Counted from the stretch's first letter, positions 5,638-14,698 are shown. The stretch is 64,000 nt of DNA from Chryseobacterium paridis (GCF_016595215.1 NZ_JAENHK010000005.1:266100-330099), one strand, 5' to 3'. Notes: generated from the sequence alone by a model not told the origin. Numbers and translations: made by a program.

Positions 5638-5666
5638 AAAAACGCCTCGATAATCGAAGCGTTTTT
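5638..5666 (-). terminator. Rho-independent terminator of the small 5695-5823 unit
   Basis: AACGCTTCGATTATCGAGGCGTT hairpin-forming palindrome (with one G-T/C-A type difference) followed on the minus strand by a T run. Confidence 0.75.
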
Positions 5667-5694
5667 GTGGTATTTTGATTAAATCTTTACGAGT

Positions 5695-5823
5695 TTACAG
5701 TAAATAATTTCCAAAGTCAGCACATTTCGCCTCATTCCATATCATCCATTCATATCCAAACGATCCCTTTAGTATAGGGCTATCGCATAGATTCAAACTG
5801 ATATGTGCTCTTTGTATTGTCAT
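5695..5823 (-). CDS. 42-aa small ORF or structured RNA with its own promoter and terminator
   Basis: ATG frame of 42 codons beginning MTIQRAHISLNLC and ending DFGNYLL. A perfect TATCTTTG -7 element is 13 bases before the ATG and a terminator is ~30 bases after the stop, so the unit is isolated. The same stretch can fold: AGCACAT near the start pairs with ATGTGCT near the end, and CGAT-CCCT with AGGG-ATCG in the centre. That nested pairing argues for a small structured RNA. No match to a family I know. Protein or RNA identity is open. Confidence 0.4.
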   Translation of the reverse strand: MTIQRAHISLNLCDSPILKGSFGYEWMIWNEAKCADFGNYLL

Positions 5824-5836
5824 AATTTTATTGGTG

Positions 5837-5844
5837 CAAAGATA
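5837..5844 (-). promoter_or_regulatory. -7 element TATCTTTG
   Basis: Exact TAnnTTTG on the minus strand, 13 nt upstream of the small ORF at 5823. No clear -33 TTTG at the standard spacing. Confidence 0.55.
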
Positions 5845-6043
5845 ATATTTTTCTTAGTACAATGCTGGCTTCGAGAACCTCAGCCACCTTGTTGATTATA
5901 AAAAAATGTCTCAAAAGTTAATTAAAACACTTATTGTTTTAATCTTTTAATCGTTCAATCTTTTAATCTTTCAATTCTCTTACCTCAACATTTTACACTT
6001 TTAGACGTTTCATTTTCAATTTTTCAATTTCAATTTTCCACTC

Positions 6044-7060
6044 TTATCTAAGCATCCTATTCCTACCCGTCTTATACCTCGAAATATCTTTAAGAATTAT
6101 CTGATCTTCGGGATTGAAAAACTTTAATTCATTGACAATCTCAGAATGGGTTTCTACTTTTTCAGAAATGATCTCGTAGGCAATATTTCTTGTTATCGGT
6201 TGCAGTTTCGAATTCTTTTTAAACTCATATTTCATCGCTTCCAGATAAATAATCTTTTTATCATCTGGTGTGTCTTTGTACAAAGTCTGAATTTGCACTT
6301 CCAATTGTTTGATATCAAAAATATTAGCAAAATAATTATTGAGACAATTGAATGCATCTTTATTTTCTATCCAGCCTTGCAACAAAATCTTTTGGGCTTC
6401 ATCCGGTACTTCCATTTTTTTTCGGTAAATTAAAGATGCTTTTACCATTTGATTGTTGCCAATAAAATCATCCGCCACCATTTGGTAATAGACATGTGCG
6501 TTTTTTATGTCACTCATCTCTTTATAAAGATCACCCACCTTTTCTTTTTGTTCCAATTCTTTATAAAGCTCAATGGCTTTTCTGTATTGCTTTGCTTTTT
6601 CATAGCAAATAGCTGCATCGGATTTGTTATTTAATTTTTTCAGATAAATAACTGCTGCTTCATTGTATAGTTCTCCATTTTCCAATGTTTTAGCCGCCCG
6701 GTAATTATCCTGTAGAAGATTCATATATACTTTTGCTGCTTTTTTATAATCTCCTTCGGAAATGTATTTTTCAGCCAGCTCTTCATATTTACTTCTGATC
6801 CTGTCGAAAAGTGAATTTTCAAGATAAAAGCTACCACCTGCTCCTCTTCTTTTTCCAGAATTCTGATCCCCTTTCTCTTTGTCTCTCAAACTTATCATTA
6901 CAAAAAATATCATGATCGCAACCACGATAAAGATCCCTAATGTTCCTAATACACTCCAAAAGCTCTGATGAAAAAGCTGAGCAATAATCCCCAGTACTTT
7001 AAGAAGTACCAGAATAAAAAATGCTCTGATAAACTTATCTATAAATTTTTGCTTATTCAT
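6044..7060 (-). CDS. membrane-anchored helical-repeat protein of a MoxR-vWA ternary system (bpX-like)
   Basis: A 338-aa protein and the last gene of the six-gene operon. Two hydrophobic segments near the N-terminus (about residues 14-60: FILVLLKVLGIIAQLF, then VLGTLGIFIVVAIMIFFVM) anchor it. The rest is a string of short helix pairs of TPR type (AAKVYMNLLQDNYRAAKTL; AAICYEKAKQYRKAIELYK). Its start overlaps the upstream gene by 8 nt, so translation is probably coupled. By position and shape it matches one of the small bpX accessory proteins of MoxR-vWA-beta-propeller systems; which bpX number cannot be settled by eye. It may be a scaffold at the membrane. Confidence 0.7.
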   Translation of the reverse strand: MNKQKFIDKFIRAFFILVLLKVLGIIAQLFHQSFWSVLGTLGIFIVVAIMIFFVMISLRDKEKGDQNSGKRRGAGGSFYLENSLFDRIRSKYEELAEKYISEGDYKKAAKVYMNLLQDNYRAAKTLENGELYNEAAVIYLKKLNNKSDAAICYEKAKQYRKAIELYKELEQKEKVGDLYKEMSDIKNAHVYYQMVADDFIGNNQMVKASLIYRKKMEVPDEAQKILLQGWIENKDAFNCLNNYFANIFDIKQLEVQIQTLYKDTPDDKKIIYLEAMKYEFKKNSKLQPITRNIAYEIISEKVETHSEIVNELKFFNPEDQIILKDISRYKTGRNRMLR

Positions 7061-8717
7061 TTTTATCAGATTTTAAAATAGTTTTATCCTCACTGAATAA
7101 ACGGTAAACAAGCAAGACAACACATATAACAAGAAGCCACACAAACCAGTTATAGCCATACATTTCAATCAATGGATAAAAAAGATAAATCAGCATACCC
7201 ACCAATACGATGACCAGGAATATTTTAATACCACCCGGAACATTATTCCCACCAATATTCAAGGATCTCTTTCTAAAGAAATAAGAATAAAGACCTACAC
7301 TCCCTATGATCAAAGTAACCAACCAAATGATCTCTGAGAACGAAATCTTATTTGCTGAAGAGCTTTCTGTATCCAATGTCTTCTTTGTATTGCCATTGTT
7401 ATCGGATGAAAAATTGGGTTCTATGTTTCCAAGAGTGCCATAAAGACGACCCAAAGAATCCTCCATTAAAACCTGTTTTTTCTTCCAGACACTTTTTACA
7501 ATTCCTTGGTTAACGGGTTTATTAGGATTTGATCTTTTTAAAGAATCAGAGATTTTTCGCTGATAGTCTTTTGATTTACTTTCAATATGTGCGGCAATTT
7601 TCTTATTGTATATTTTCTTAAGAAAATCCCTGGTCTGACTTTCTTTGCTTCTGTATTTCTCAACCTTTTTTTCTACTTCAGCAAGAGCTTTATTATCAGT
7701 CCCTTTAGAAGTTGCTGCTGCATATTCTTTCATTAATTCTTTTCTTTCCCCATTGTAAAGAGAATCAATTTTCATATCAATTTCTGTGAGACCGGATTCA
7801 AAAGCTAACTTACCAGGATCAAGATTTTTTAAAGCATCTTTGGAAATGACATTTCCTGAAGAAACCGGAGTTTCTGTCTCAGATTTATCTTTGCTAAAAC
7901 CTATAATTACTCTTCCTACAATGATAACAATCCAAAGTGCAAACAAAACCCATCGGTAATCCCTTGGTTTTCTGTCTCTTCGGGTTCCTCCAAATAAACG
8001 ACTCAGCCAACTATTATCAAATTTAAATTTCCCAAAACCATCTCCTCTCGAGCTTCCCATTATATCCAAAGGAACTCCGAGGTCAATGGCGCGGTCAGGA
8101 TATTTTTCGATGTATTTTAAGTATTTTTCTATTTCCTTTTTATTTCCTGCCATCACTTTCTTCATATCAAAAGGAAGGCTTTTCATCCACTCTTCTTCTG
8201 TTTGAGATTTTTGGAGTGATTCCATCATTGTGTCATCATCGATCTCTACGGTATAGCTTTTAATTTCTTTGGGAATATATACTCCACTCAAAGGTTTTCT
8301 CACTGAAAGCTTGGCCTTTTGAGGTTCTTCAAGCAAAGAAATCCAATCTATTTCTTCTGATAATCTAACCAAACCAAATTCGGGATGCATGATTACAAAT
8401 TTAGCATCTATAAGATTCCAGTCTTCGGAGTTGATCCTGGGATAAAAAGTAGTATTTTCTGGAATAAACAAAGTCCCGTCTACACATTGAAAGTAAGCAT
8501 TTTTTCCAATTTCCAATGGGGCTGAATCTGAAAAAACAATAAAACATCCATAAAGAATATTGGGTTCATTAGAAGGAATGGCAAAGGTCTCAACCTGATC
8601 GATGTCTATCCTCCATTGATCCATTTCACTTAGCCATACCAATGGTGAGGGGCTTTTGATCAAGACTCCTTTTTTTGGATAATTATTCTTTGGAAATGGT
8701 TTTATTCTAAGTTCCAT
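7053..8717 (-). CDS. multi-pass membrane protein of the MoxR-vWA ternary system (bpX-like)
   Basis: A 554-aa protein. Residues 1-~235 are soluble with beta-rich sequence (FIVFSDSAPLEIGKNAYFQ). A transmembrane helix follows (WVLFALWIVIIVGRVIIGF), then a charged coiled-coil-like stretch rich in Lys/Glu/Ser (about 290-440), then at least three more hydrophobic helices near the C-terminus (IIWLVTLIIGSVGLYSYFF; IKIFLVIVLVGMLIYLFYP; WFVWLLVICVVLLVYRLF). It overlaps genes on both sides (11 and 8 nt). No enzyme motif is visible. In ternary systems such proteins are thought to place the complex at the inner membrane; this role is inferred from the operon. Confidence 0.7.
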   Translation of the reverse strand: MELRIKPFPKNNYPKKGVLIKSPSPLVWLSEMDQWRIDIDQVETFAIPSNEPNILYGCFIVFSDSAPLEIGKNAYFQCVDGTLFIPENTTFYPRINSEDWNLIDAKFVIMHPEFGLVRLSEEIDWISLLEEPQKAKLSVRKPLSGVYIPKEIKSYTVEIDDDTMMESLQKSQTEEEWMKSLPFDMKKVMAGNKKEIEKYLKYIEKYPDRAIDLGVPLDIMGSSRGDGFGKFKFDNSWLSRLFGGTRRDRKPRDYRWVLFALWIVIIVGRVIIGFSKDKSETETPVSSGNVISKDALKNLDPGKLAFESGLTEIDMKIDSLYNGERKELMKEYAAATSKGTDNKALAEVEKKVEKYRSKESQTRDFLKKIYNKKIAAHIESKSKDYQRKISDSLKRSNPNKPVNQGIVKSVWKKKQVLMEDSLGRLYGTLGNIEPNFSSDNNGNTKKTLDTESSSANKISFSEIIWLVTLIIGSVGLYSYFFRKRSLNIGGNNVPGGIKIFLVIVLVGMLIYLFYPLIEMYGYNWFVWLLVICVVLLVYRLFSEDKTILKSDKNE

Positions 8718-11091
8718 ATTCCAAAATTTGATTAATAAATGGTTCCAGATAGTCTGAACACATATCTTCTATTGTTTTCATTTTAAGCAGAGTAGTTTCG
8801 GGCAGATAATATTCTGCCCCTCCAAACTCTGTATTTGTGGCGAGGGAAAGGAAACCATGCTCTGTGGAAGGGATATAAAATACAGGAATATTTTTGTTAC
8901 TGCTTTTAAAAGTCAGTATCCCGCGAACATCGGTTATGATCTCACTTCCATCCGAAAAGGTAAATTTATTTTTATACTGGCTGGCAATAATTTTTATCTT
9001 ATGATTATTCTTGTATAAGGTCAGGGAATTATCATAAACCTTAGCCAATCTATTATTAGAAATCACCAGGCTGTTTTCTGAATTAATTCCAATATTATTA
9101 AAACTGTTTAAAATTTTTATTCCACTGTTGGCTAATTTCTTCATCTCAGTTTCTACTTTCGAATGATTTTTAGCAATCTCTTTATCATTCTTTACGGACT
9201 CGAATGAGATATTCCCGTCAATATTGATATGATAGATCCATTCTGACTCTGCATTATAGAGGTAGAAGCTTTTGTTGAAATAGACCAGTTTATAATCTTG
9301 AGGAATATTTTTTCCTGTGAGATTCAGTTCTGAATACTCTTTTGTATTTAGGTTGAGTTTAGAAATAAGATTTTTATCTGGTTGATATTGACAAAGGATG
9401 AATTGCTGCTGTTTATTTTTAGCCAAAGCAAACTGTCCTCTGGGTTTAACTGAAATATCTTCTATCAGAACTTCACATCCACGATGTATCCTGTAACGAT
9501 CATAATAATCTTTATTGTAATAATTATCTGACAAATAGGTTTTAAGCAATTGTCTTTTATTGCTTAAAATAAAAAATTCTCCTTCATATAAAAAGGTAGC
9601 TATTTTGTTAGCAGGAGTTGGAAACAGGATAGGATAATTCTTTGGAACATCCGTTTTCTTCCCATCAGAGGAATTGTCTTCACCTTTTTGTTTTCGTTGC
9701 GGAGGATTGGCCCATAGTTCTTTCAACGGAAGTATAATCTTCTGTATATGTTTTCGGGTTCCTTTGTGATGTTTAAAAAAGTTCAATTCGCCATCAGCAG
9801 AAGTAGTTACCAAAAATTTCAGTTGATCCCTGTTTTCATGAATTACCCTTTGTACATTTTCATTTTCCAGATTTTCATGATTGGTGATAAAAAATACTTC
9901 AATGTCTTTTTCAGTATGCTTTTCCAGAAAAAACTGATCTAACGTCTTAGAAACTTCCAACACAGAACTTACCTGGTTCAGGTTATCTACCACACTTTCT
10001 ACCCTGTTCAGAGAAATTGGTATGCTTGTTTGCCCCACCGCAAAAACTTTACATTCTGAATGAGCTTTCGGATGTTTGATCACTGCAATTGCTGATGCAT
10101 AAGCTAAAATTTTCGGAGTTCCCCAATTTTTCAAAGAGGTATCTATTAAAATAATTCTTTCAAAAACATTTTCCTCAGGGGGTATTTCTCTTTGAATATA
10201 AAGGGTTTCATTATTAGCGACCCGACTCATGAAAACCTCATCTTCATTAGCAAATTCCGATAAAAGCATTCTGTGAAGCTCCCCTTTATTAGCCATGTCA
10301 GAGATCCCACCAACCGGCTGTTCTCCGGGAGAAAGGTGACGCATAGGAATTTTAAGTCCGCTCCAAATCCTTTTAATCAAGCTTCCTACCTGAAATGTTT
10401 TAGGATCTTCAATTAATTCCTGAATAAAATCTTTATGGGATTCTACAGTGGTTTCTTCTTCCACAACTTCATCTTCCAATTCAGGCTCATTGGTGAAACC
10501 TTTCATAGCAGCGATAATAGCCTCTGTAGATGAAAAATTCTCATTAAGCCATACCAGGGCTTTGGTATCTTTTAATACAAATAATGACGTTACAGGAATT
10601 TTTTCAGCACTTTTTGAAAGTGTCTGCGGACTTTTTGCAAACTTTTTCAAAAGCAGTTCACTGGACATCGCAGAAATCCTGTTATGAGAATTGTTGAATA
10701 ATGTTTGTAATAATAATATTCTGTTTTGCCCCTTCTTGTAGGATCTACCTAGCTTGTTTAAATTTTCCAGGAAGTTAATAATAGAATCAATTTCCAGATC
10801 TACTTGTCCTTCTTGTTCCAATTTTCTTAAATAGTAAGAAACACCATCAAAATTAAGATACCCTTCCTGCGTTGCATATAATACCAATAGTAAAGCACCG
10901 AAAGGGGGAAGACCTTGGGGTTGTAATTCTTTTAAAACTTCAATGATATAGGGTCTATAGGCAATGGCTCCAACATTTGGAATGGACACAAGGTTATTCT
11001 CATGATACCCTGAGTCATCACGCACATCTTCATCTGTCACCCATTCCCAAAAGTAATTTTCATAGGATTGGAAATATACATTTAAATCCAT
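8707..11091 (-). CDS. vWA-like domain plus beta-propeller-like protein of the MoxR ternary system
   Basis: A 794-aa protein. The N-terminal ~280 residues are helical. Around residues 305-450 is a vWA-like Rossmann fold: IILIDTSLKNW replaces the DxSxS MIDAS motif (the second Ser is Lys), followed by AYASAIAVIKHP and IEVFFITNHENL. The C-terminal ~300 residues contain short repeated beta strands (FILSNKRQLL; FALAKNKQQQFILCQYQ; YKLVYFNKSFYLYNAES; LVISNNRLAKVYDNSLTLY), as in a beta-propeller. MoxR ATPases usually work with vWA partners. The degraded MIDAS suggests weak or no metal binding. It overlaps the genes before and after it by 10-11 nt. Confidence 0.72.
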   Translation of the reverse strand: MDLNVYFQSYENYFWEWVTDEDVRDDSGYHENNLVSIPNVGAIAYRPYIIEVLKELQPQGLPPFGALLLVLYATQEGYLNFDGVSYYLRKLEQEGQVDLEIDSIINFLENLNKLGRSYKKGQNRILLLQTLFNNSHNRISAMSSELLLKKFAKSPQTLSKSAEKIPVTSLFVLKDTKALVWLNENFSSTEAIIAAMKGFTNEPELEDEVVEEETTVESHKDFIQELIEDPKTFQVGSLIKRIWSGLKIPMRHLSPGEQPVGGISDMANKGELHRMLLSEFANEDEVFMSRVANNETLYIQREIPPEENVFERIILIDTSLKNWGTPKILAYASAIAVIKHPKAHSECKVFAVGQTSIPISLNRVESVVDNLNQVSSVLEVSKTLDQFFLEKHTEKDIEVFFITNHENLENENVQRVIHENRDQLKFLVTTSADGELNFFKHHKGTRKHIQKIILPLKELWANPPQRKQKGEDNSSDGKKTDVPKNYPILFPTPANKIATFLYEGEFFILSNKRQLLKTYLSDNYYNKDYYDRYRIHRGCEVLIEDISVKPRGQFALAKNKQQQFILCQYQPDKNLISKLNLNTKEYSELNLTGKNIPQDYKLVYFNKSFYLYNAESEWIYHINIDGNISFESVKNDKEIAKNHSKVETEMKKLANSGIKILNSFNNIGINSENSLVISNNRLAKVYDNSLTLYKNNHKIKIIASQYKNKFTFSDGSEIITDVRGILTFKSSNKNIPVFYIPSTEHGFLSLATNTEFGGAEYYLPETTLLKMKTIEDMCSDYLEPFINQILEYGT

Positions 11092-11825
11092 TCTTTCGCT
11101 TTTTCAGTGAGGCGATATGAGCTTGCAGACAGGTTCTTTATATCTTTTTTATCAATTGGCAGATAACTTCCATCTTCCTGCCATAAAAGCCAGTGTTCCT
11201 GCAACCTATTATATTTTCTTTGAAGTAATGAACTTAAATTTTTAAATTCAAAATCAAAACCTGTAGGCAAAAGGTGCCCGTCTTTCTCCCAATATGTTTT
11301 TCCCGGAAAACTTAATAATGGAGTTCCCAAGAATAATGCTTTGTCATCTATAACAACCCAATCTATCTTTTCAAGTTTAAATTTTGGTAGTGTAATGACC
11401 ATATCTCCTACTTCTGACATCACAGTCAGTAATGCGGCTGCGAATTGTTCTTCGCTGCTCGATTTTAACTTCACTCCAACCTTTTCATGGATTCCAAAAA
11501 AATTTTGGTTAGAGGGTGGGAAAACAAGACGTAGTGCCTTATCAATTGGCGACCAGAGTAATGCTGATCTCATTTTCTTTGATGGAACTAAAGCTTCTTT
11601 TTTGAACAGTAAGCCATCCCTTACTTCATACAATAGGAAATTAGGCAACTGCTGTATTTCAGAAGAAACGACCTGTTCTTCTGTAAAGCCTTTAATCCAG
11701 ATCACCTCTTCTTCTAAAGCTATCTGTATATTCTTCCAGTTCCGTATAGAACCTAAAGAATCTTCATCCGTACGTGGTAATTCTGCTAAAAAAGTTCTTA
11801 CACACTTTGAAGGATCTTCTGCCAT
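11082..11825 (-). CDS. accessory protein of the MoxR-vWA ternary system (bpX-like)
   Basis: A 247-aa soluble protein with no signal peptide or membrane segment. It is mixed alpha/beta, with blocks such as WIKGFTEEQVVSSEIQQLP and KLEKIDWVVIDDKALFLG, and ends in a helix YRLTEKAKEWI. It begins within the last 28 nt of the MoxR gene and overlaps the vWA gene by 10 nt. That fixes it as an integral operon member. I recognise it only as one of the lineage-specific proteins coded between MoxR and vWA genes in these systems; its activity is unknown. Confidence 0.65.
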   Translation of the reverse strand: MAEDPSKCVRTFLAELPRTDEDSLGSIRNWKNIQIALEEEVIWIKGFTEEQVVSSEIQQLPNFLLYEVRDGLLFKKEALVPSKKMRSALLWSPIDKALRLVFPPSNQNFFGIHEKVGVKLKSSSEEQFAAALLTVMSEVGDMVITLPKFKLEKIDWVVIDDKALFLGTPLLSFPGKTYWEKDGHLLPTGFDFEFKNLSSLLQRKYNRLQEHWLLWQEDGSYLPIDKKDIKNLSASSYRLTEKAKEWI

Positions 11826-12931
11826 AAACTTTCTATTTCCTGTTGAATATATTGTTTCTGTTCAGGATTTTTGATCCAGTCACATCGTGTCTGCAAATAT
11901 CTCAACTTATCTTTGATCACATTCTGTTCTTCAAAGGTCGTTGCTCCGCCGTTCCATTTCTCAATCAAAATTTTCACATCCTTCATTACCTCCTCGGGGT
12001 TTGGTGTTTTATTATGCAGAGCCTGAGGATGGGTTTGGGGGTTTTCATCTTTTTCAATGGTTCTGTTGATGATCCCTTCCAAAATTTCGATTTGCTCTTC
12101 TGTATCCCAAATATGTTTCAACACCCAAAGATCTGAGAGAATAGCCTCTTCCCTTCCACATATCAAAGCACTTGCTGCAATAAGGTTTTGCATTTTCACC
12201 GCTCTACGGTCAGAAATGGCAACTCCGGTGTTTCGAAGACTTATAATTGTATTTAAGTATACTTCATAAATCGGCTTGAGATCAATTGTTTTACAAAGAT
12301 TCTGTAATTCTCGGATCTCATCAGCATGAATTTCCGGAATATCAACATCAACTGTATTTTCAAGTTTTCTACCTGCTAAAAGGACCTGCTGAAGAAGTTC
12401 AGGATTTACGTAGTCTACATTAATCCTGATCAGAAAACGATCGAATAATGCATTCAATGCTTCATCTTCTGGCAGGACATTGCTGGCCCCTACAAACATG
12501 AGGGCAGGTAAATGTTTTGTCTCCTTTCCTCTCTTGAAGATCTTTTCATTCAGAGCCATCAGAAGTGAATTCAAAATTGCAGAATTAGCATTAAAGATTT
12601 CATCTAAAAAAACCATCGATGCTTCCGGCATCATTCCTTCCGTATTGGTAAGAAGCTCTCCTTCTTTTAATTTTCTGATATCGAATGGACCAAAAATCTC
12701 ATTCGGTTCGGTAAAGCGGGTCAATAAGTATTCAAAGTTTTTCCCATCTTTAACAGCCTGGGACAAAGCTCTTACAATAGCGGATTTTGCAGTTCCGGGA
12801 GGACCATACAAAAATGCATTTTCTCTGGCTAAAAGACATATTCCCAGCAGGTCAACCACATCATTTTTACCTACAAAGGTTTCCTTTACGTAGTTGAGTA
12901 CTGTATTGAGTTTTGTAATATTTGGTATCAT
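11798..12931 (-). CDS. MoxR-family AAA+ ATPase
   Basis: A 377-aa protein with the full AAA+ set: Walker A GPPGTAKS (43-50), Walker B MVFLDE (106-111), sensor 1 GASN (148-151), an arginine-finger-type FDRF (163-166), and the MoxR/RavA-typical FTEPNEIFGPFD (73-84). The C-terminal lid contains DRRAVKMQNLI. MoxR ATPases remodel or mature protein complexes with vWA partners, using ATP hydrolysis. Here the partner would be the vWA-like gene two positions downstream. Its ATG overlaps the stop of the upstream gene (ATGA type, 4 nt). Confidence 0.92.
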   Translation of the reverse strand: MIPNITKLNTVLNYVKETFVGKNDVVDLLGICLLARENAFLYGPPGTAKSAIVRALSQAVKDGKNFEYLLTRFTEPNEIFGPFDIRKLKEGELLTNTEGMMPEASMVFLDEIFNANSAILNSLLMALNEKIFKRGKETKHLPALMFVGASNVLPEDEALNALFDRFLIRINVDYVNPELLQQVLLAGRKLENTVDVDIPEIHADEIRELQNLCKTIDLKPIYEVYLNTIISLRNTGVAISDRRAVKMQNLIAASALICGREEAILSDLWVLKHIWDTEEQIEILEGIINRTIEKDENPQTHPQALHNKTPNPEEVMKDVKILIEKWNGGATTFEEQNVIKDKLRYLQTRCDWIKNPEQKQYIQQEIESLWQKILQSV

Positions 12932-13584
12932 TCGTTTTCTTCTTCGTTAGTATTTTTCAGTTCCCGCCAAAATTCGTTTTTATGCAAACCAAATTCAGCC
13001 ATCAACAATTGATTAATGTAAGGAATTTCAGCCAGCCTGTAGGCTTTCTTTTCTACAATTCTTTCAATATATAATTTCCTGTAAGTTGGATCTTTTAATT
13101 CTTCCTGCCAATTGATCTTTTCAATATCCAGTTCGTACCCTATTCCTGAATAATGAAATTGCAATAGAATTTGTTCAAGTCGTTCTATCAGGGAGTCTTC
13201 AGGATCTACAGTTTGAAGAGTCATAATGACTTGTGGTAAAAATCTCAATGACAAATCTGCAGATAATAAAGAGGATATATTTTTTGATCCTATAAACTCA
13301 GGAATTAAGTGATCCAAATCCTTTGCCGTATTTTCTCTTATCAAACATAATTGTGCAGCATGATAAAGAATTTGTGCAGCCCAAACAGCTGTTTCCTGAT
13401 CACATGTGAGCTGATCTGAAATAAATTCCAGTCTCTCTTTTTCAAATTCAGACTCAAAATAATCTGCTGCATCCTGCCTTTCTTTTTCAGATATGGTTTG
13501 AATATTTGAAAATAAGATGATATGCTCTTCCTTTCGAAGAAGAAAAAGGGTATCCAGAAAAGGAGATGTTCTATTTTCGACCAT
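12928..13584 (-). CDS. first gene of the MoxR-vWA ternary operon (bpX-like helical protein)
   Basis: A 218-aa, mostly alpha-helical protein without membrane segments or known motifs. It is rich in Leu/Glu (DPEDSLIERLEQILLQFHYSG; YIERIVEKKAYRLAEIPYINQLLM). It overlaps the MoxR start by 4 nt. A TATTTTTG element (13589-13596) lies only four bases before its ATG, so either the transcript is nearly leaderless or another promoter is used. Its place at the head of the operon fits the bpX0-type component of MoxR-vWA-beta-propeller systems, but sequence alone does not prove it. Confidence 0.65.
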   Translation of the reverse strand: MVENRTSPFLDTLFLLRKEEHIILFSNIQTISEKERQDAADYFESEFEKERLEFISDQLTCDQETAVWAAQILYHAAQLCLIRENTAKDLDHLIPEFIGSKNISSLLSADLSLRFLPQVIMTLQTVDPEDSLIERLEQILLQFHYSGIGYELDIEKINWQEELKDPTYRKLYIERIVEKKAYRLAEIPYINQLLMAEFGLHKNEFWRELKNTNEEENE

Positions 13585-13940
13585 CTAACAAAAATAAAAT
13601 TATTTCTTTGAGAATAAAACTTTTATGGAAATGATTCAGGATTACCTAATATGTATTCTTTTTTGGTTAATCGCAATGGCGCAAATGGATTAAATAGACA
13701 GATGTTTTTAAGACGCAAGGATTTTTATCTACGATAAAAATTGATAGTGTAAATTGTTTCTCCAGGTTTGTCATTCTGGAAGAATCTAAACTTATTTATT
13801 TTGAGATTCTTTCACTTCGTTCAGAATAACAAATATTGGGTTATACTCTAAGTTATTTGCCATATTATTCAATTTAATATTCTTTTTACTGTTCTTTCTT
13901 TTATGGAGATTGCTTCGTTGCTTCACTCCTCGCAATGACA
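13585..13940. repeat. intergenic region with two dispersed palindrome-type repeats
   Basis: Between two divergent genes. Positions 13767-13834 form an imperfect inverted repeat (TTTGTCATTCTGGAAGAATC against GATTCTTTCACTTCGTTCAG...). Positions 13905-13940 carry GAGATTGCTTCGTTGC-TTCACTCC-TCGCAATGACA, a type of short dispersed repeat seen in many Bacteroidota intergenic regions (established from memory). I see no gene here. Confidence 0.65.
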
Positions 13941-13967
13941 TTGTCAATCTAAAAGTTATTATCTTTG
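13941..13967 (+). promoter_or_regulatory. promoter of the purine nucleoside phosphorylase gene
   Basis: TTG at 13941, 16 nt, then TATCTTTG (13960-13967), 20 nt before the chosen ATG. The -33 part lies at the edge of the dispersed repeat. Confidence 0.6.
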
Positions 13968-13987
13968 CCCTCATTCAAAATAATATT

Positions 13988-14698
13988 ATGAGTATTCACA
14001 TTAGTGCAAAAAAAGGAGAAATTGCTAAAGTACTATTACAGCCGGGGGATCCTCTTCGTGCACAGTATATTGCCGAAAATTTTCTGGAAGATGCAAGACT
14101 GGTAAGTAAAACAAGAGGTATTCTGTATTATACAGGTCTTTACAAAGGAAAAGAAATCAGTGTAGGAGCAAGTGGAATGGGTTTTCCAAGTATCGGTATC
14201 TATTCTTATGAATTATATACAGAATATGATGTAGAAACGATTATCAGAATTGGAACTTGTGGCGCTTATACAACGGATCTTAAAGTATTTGATATTTTAA
14301 ATGTTGAAAATGCAGCAAGTGAAAGTACCTACGCTAAATTTGCCTGGGAAATTGAAGGAGACAGCATTTCTCATCAGGGAAATATCTTTGACACCATTCA
14401 TTCAACAGCAGAAGAATTGTCTTTACAAGCTAAACCTGTGCATATTCACAGTAGTGATATTTTTTACAGAAAAGATTTTACTGTTCCTGCAATTGCGACA
14501 AAATATAATTGTCCGGCAGTGGAAATGGAAGCTTTCGGGTTATTTGCCAATGCTAAACATTTAGGAAAAAATGCAGCGACCATTCTTACGGTAACTGATA
14601 TTATTCCAACTCACGAAAAAATCTCAGCTGATCAAAGGGAAACGGCATTGAAACCGATGATTGAATTGGCTTTGGAGTCGGCATTGAAGGCTCTATAA
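13988..14698 (+). CDS. deoD: DeoD-type purine nucleoside phosphorylase
   Basis: About 236 aa, the usual length of the hexameric E. coli type. Phosphate-binding GDPLRA near residue 21, RIGTCGAY and the substrate loop AVEMEAFGL are present, and the catalytic Asp lies in LTVTDI. It splits purine (deoxy)nucleosides with phosphate to base and (deoxy)ribose-1-phosphate in salvage. The frame is open further upstream, but the promoter TATCTTTG lies inside that extension, so the start is the ATG at 13988 (MSIHISAKKG, aligned with the family). A terminator pair follows at 14884. Confidence 0.93.
   Translation: MSIHISAKKGEIAKVLLQPGDPLRAQYIAENFLEDARLVSKTRGILYYTGLYKGKEISVGASGMGFPSIGIYSYELYTEYDVETIIRIGTCGAYTTDLKVFDILNVENAASESTYAKFAWEIEGDSISHQGNIFDTIHSTAEELSLQAKPVHIHSSDIFYRKDFTVPAIATKYNCPAVEMEAFGLFANAKHLGKNAATILTVTDIIPTHEKISADQRETALKPMIELALESALKAL

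Noticed and set aside
11341..11874. 177-codon plus-strand frame
   Set aside because: Antisense shadow of the MoxR-operon accessory gene; Ser-rich composition typical of reverse frames.
11798..12931. Magnesium-chelatase or gas-vesicle GvpN ATPase
   Set aside because: The motifs fit MoxR, and neighbours include no gas-vesicle or chelatase subunits.
13792..13974. 60-codon minus-strand frame in the deoD upstream region
   Set aside because: It is made of dispersed repeat sequence and covers the deoD promoter.
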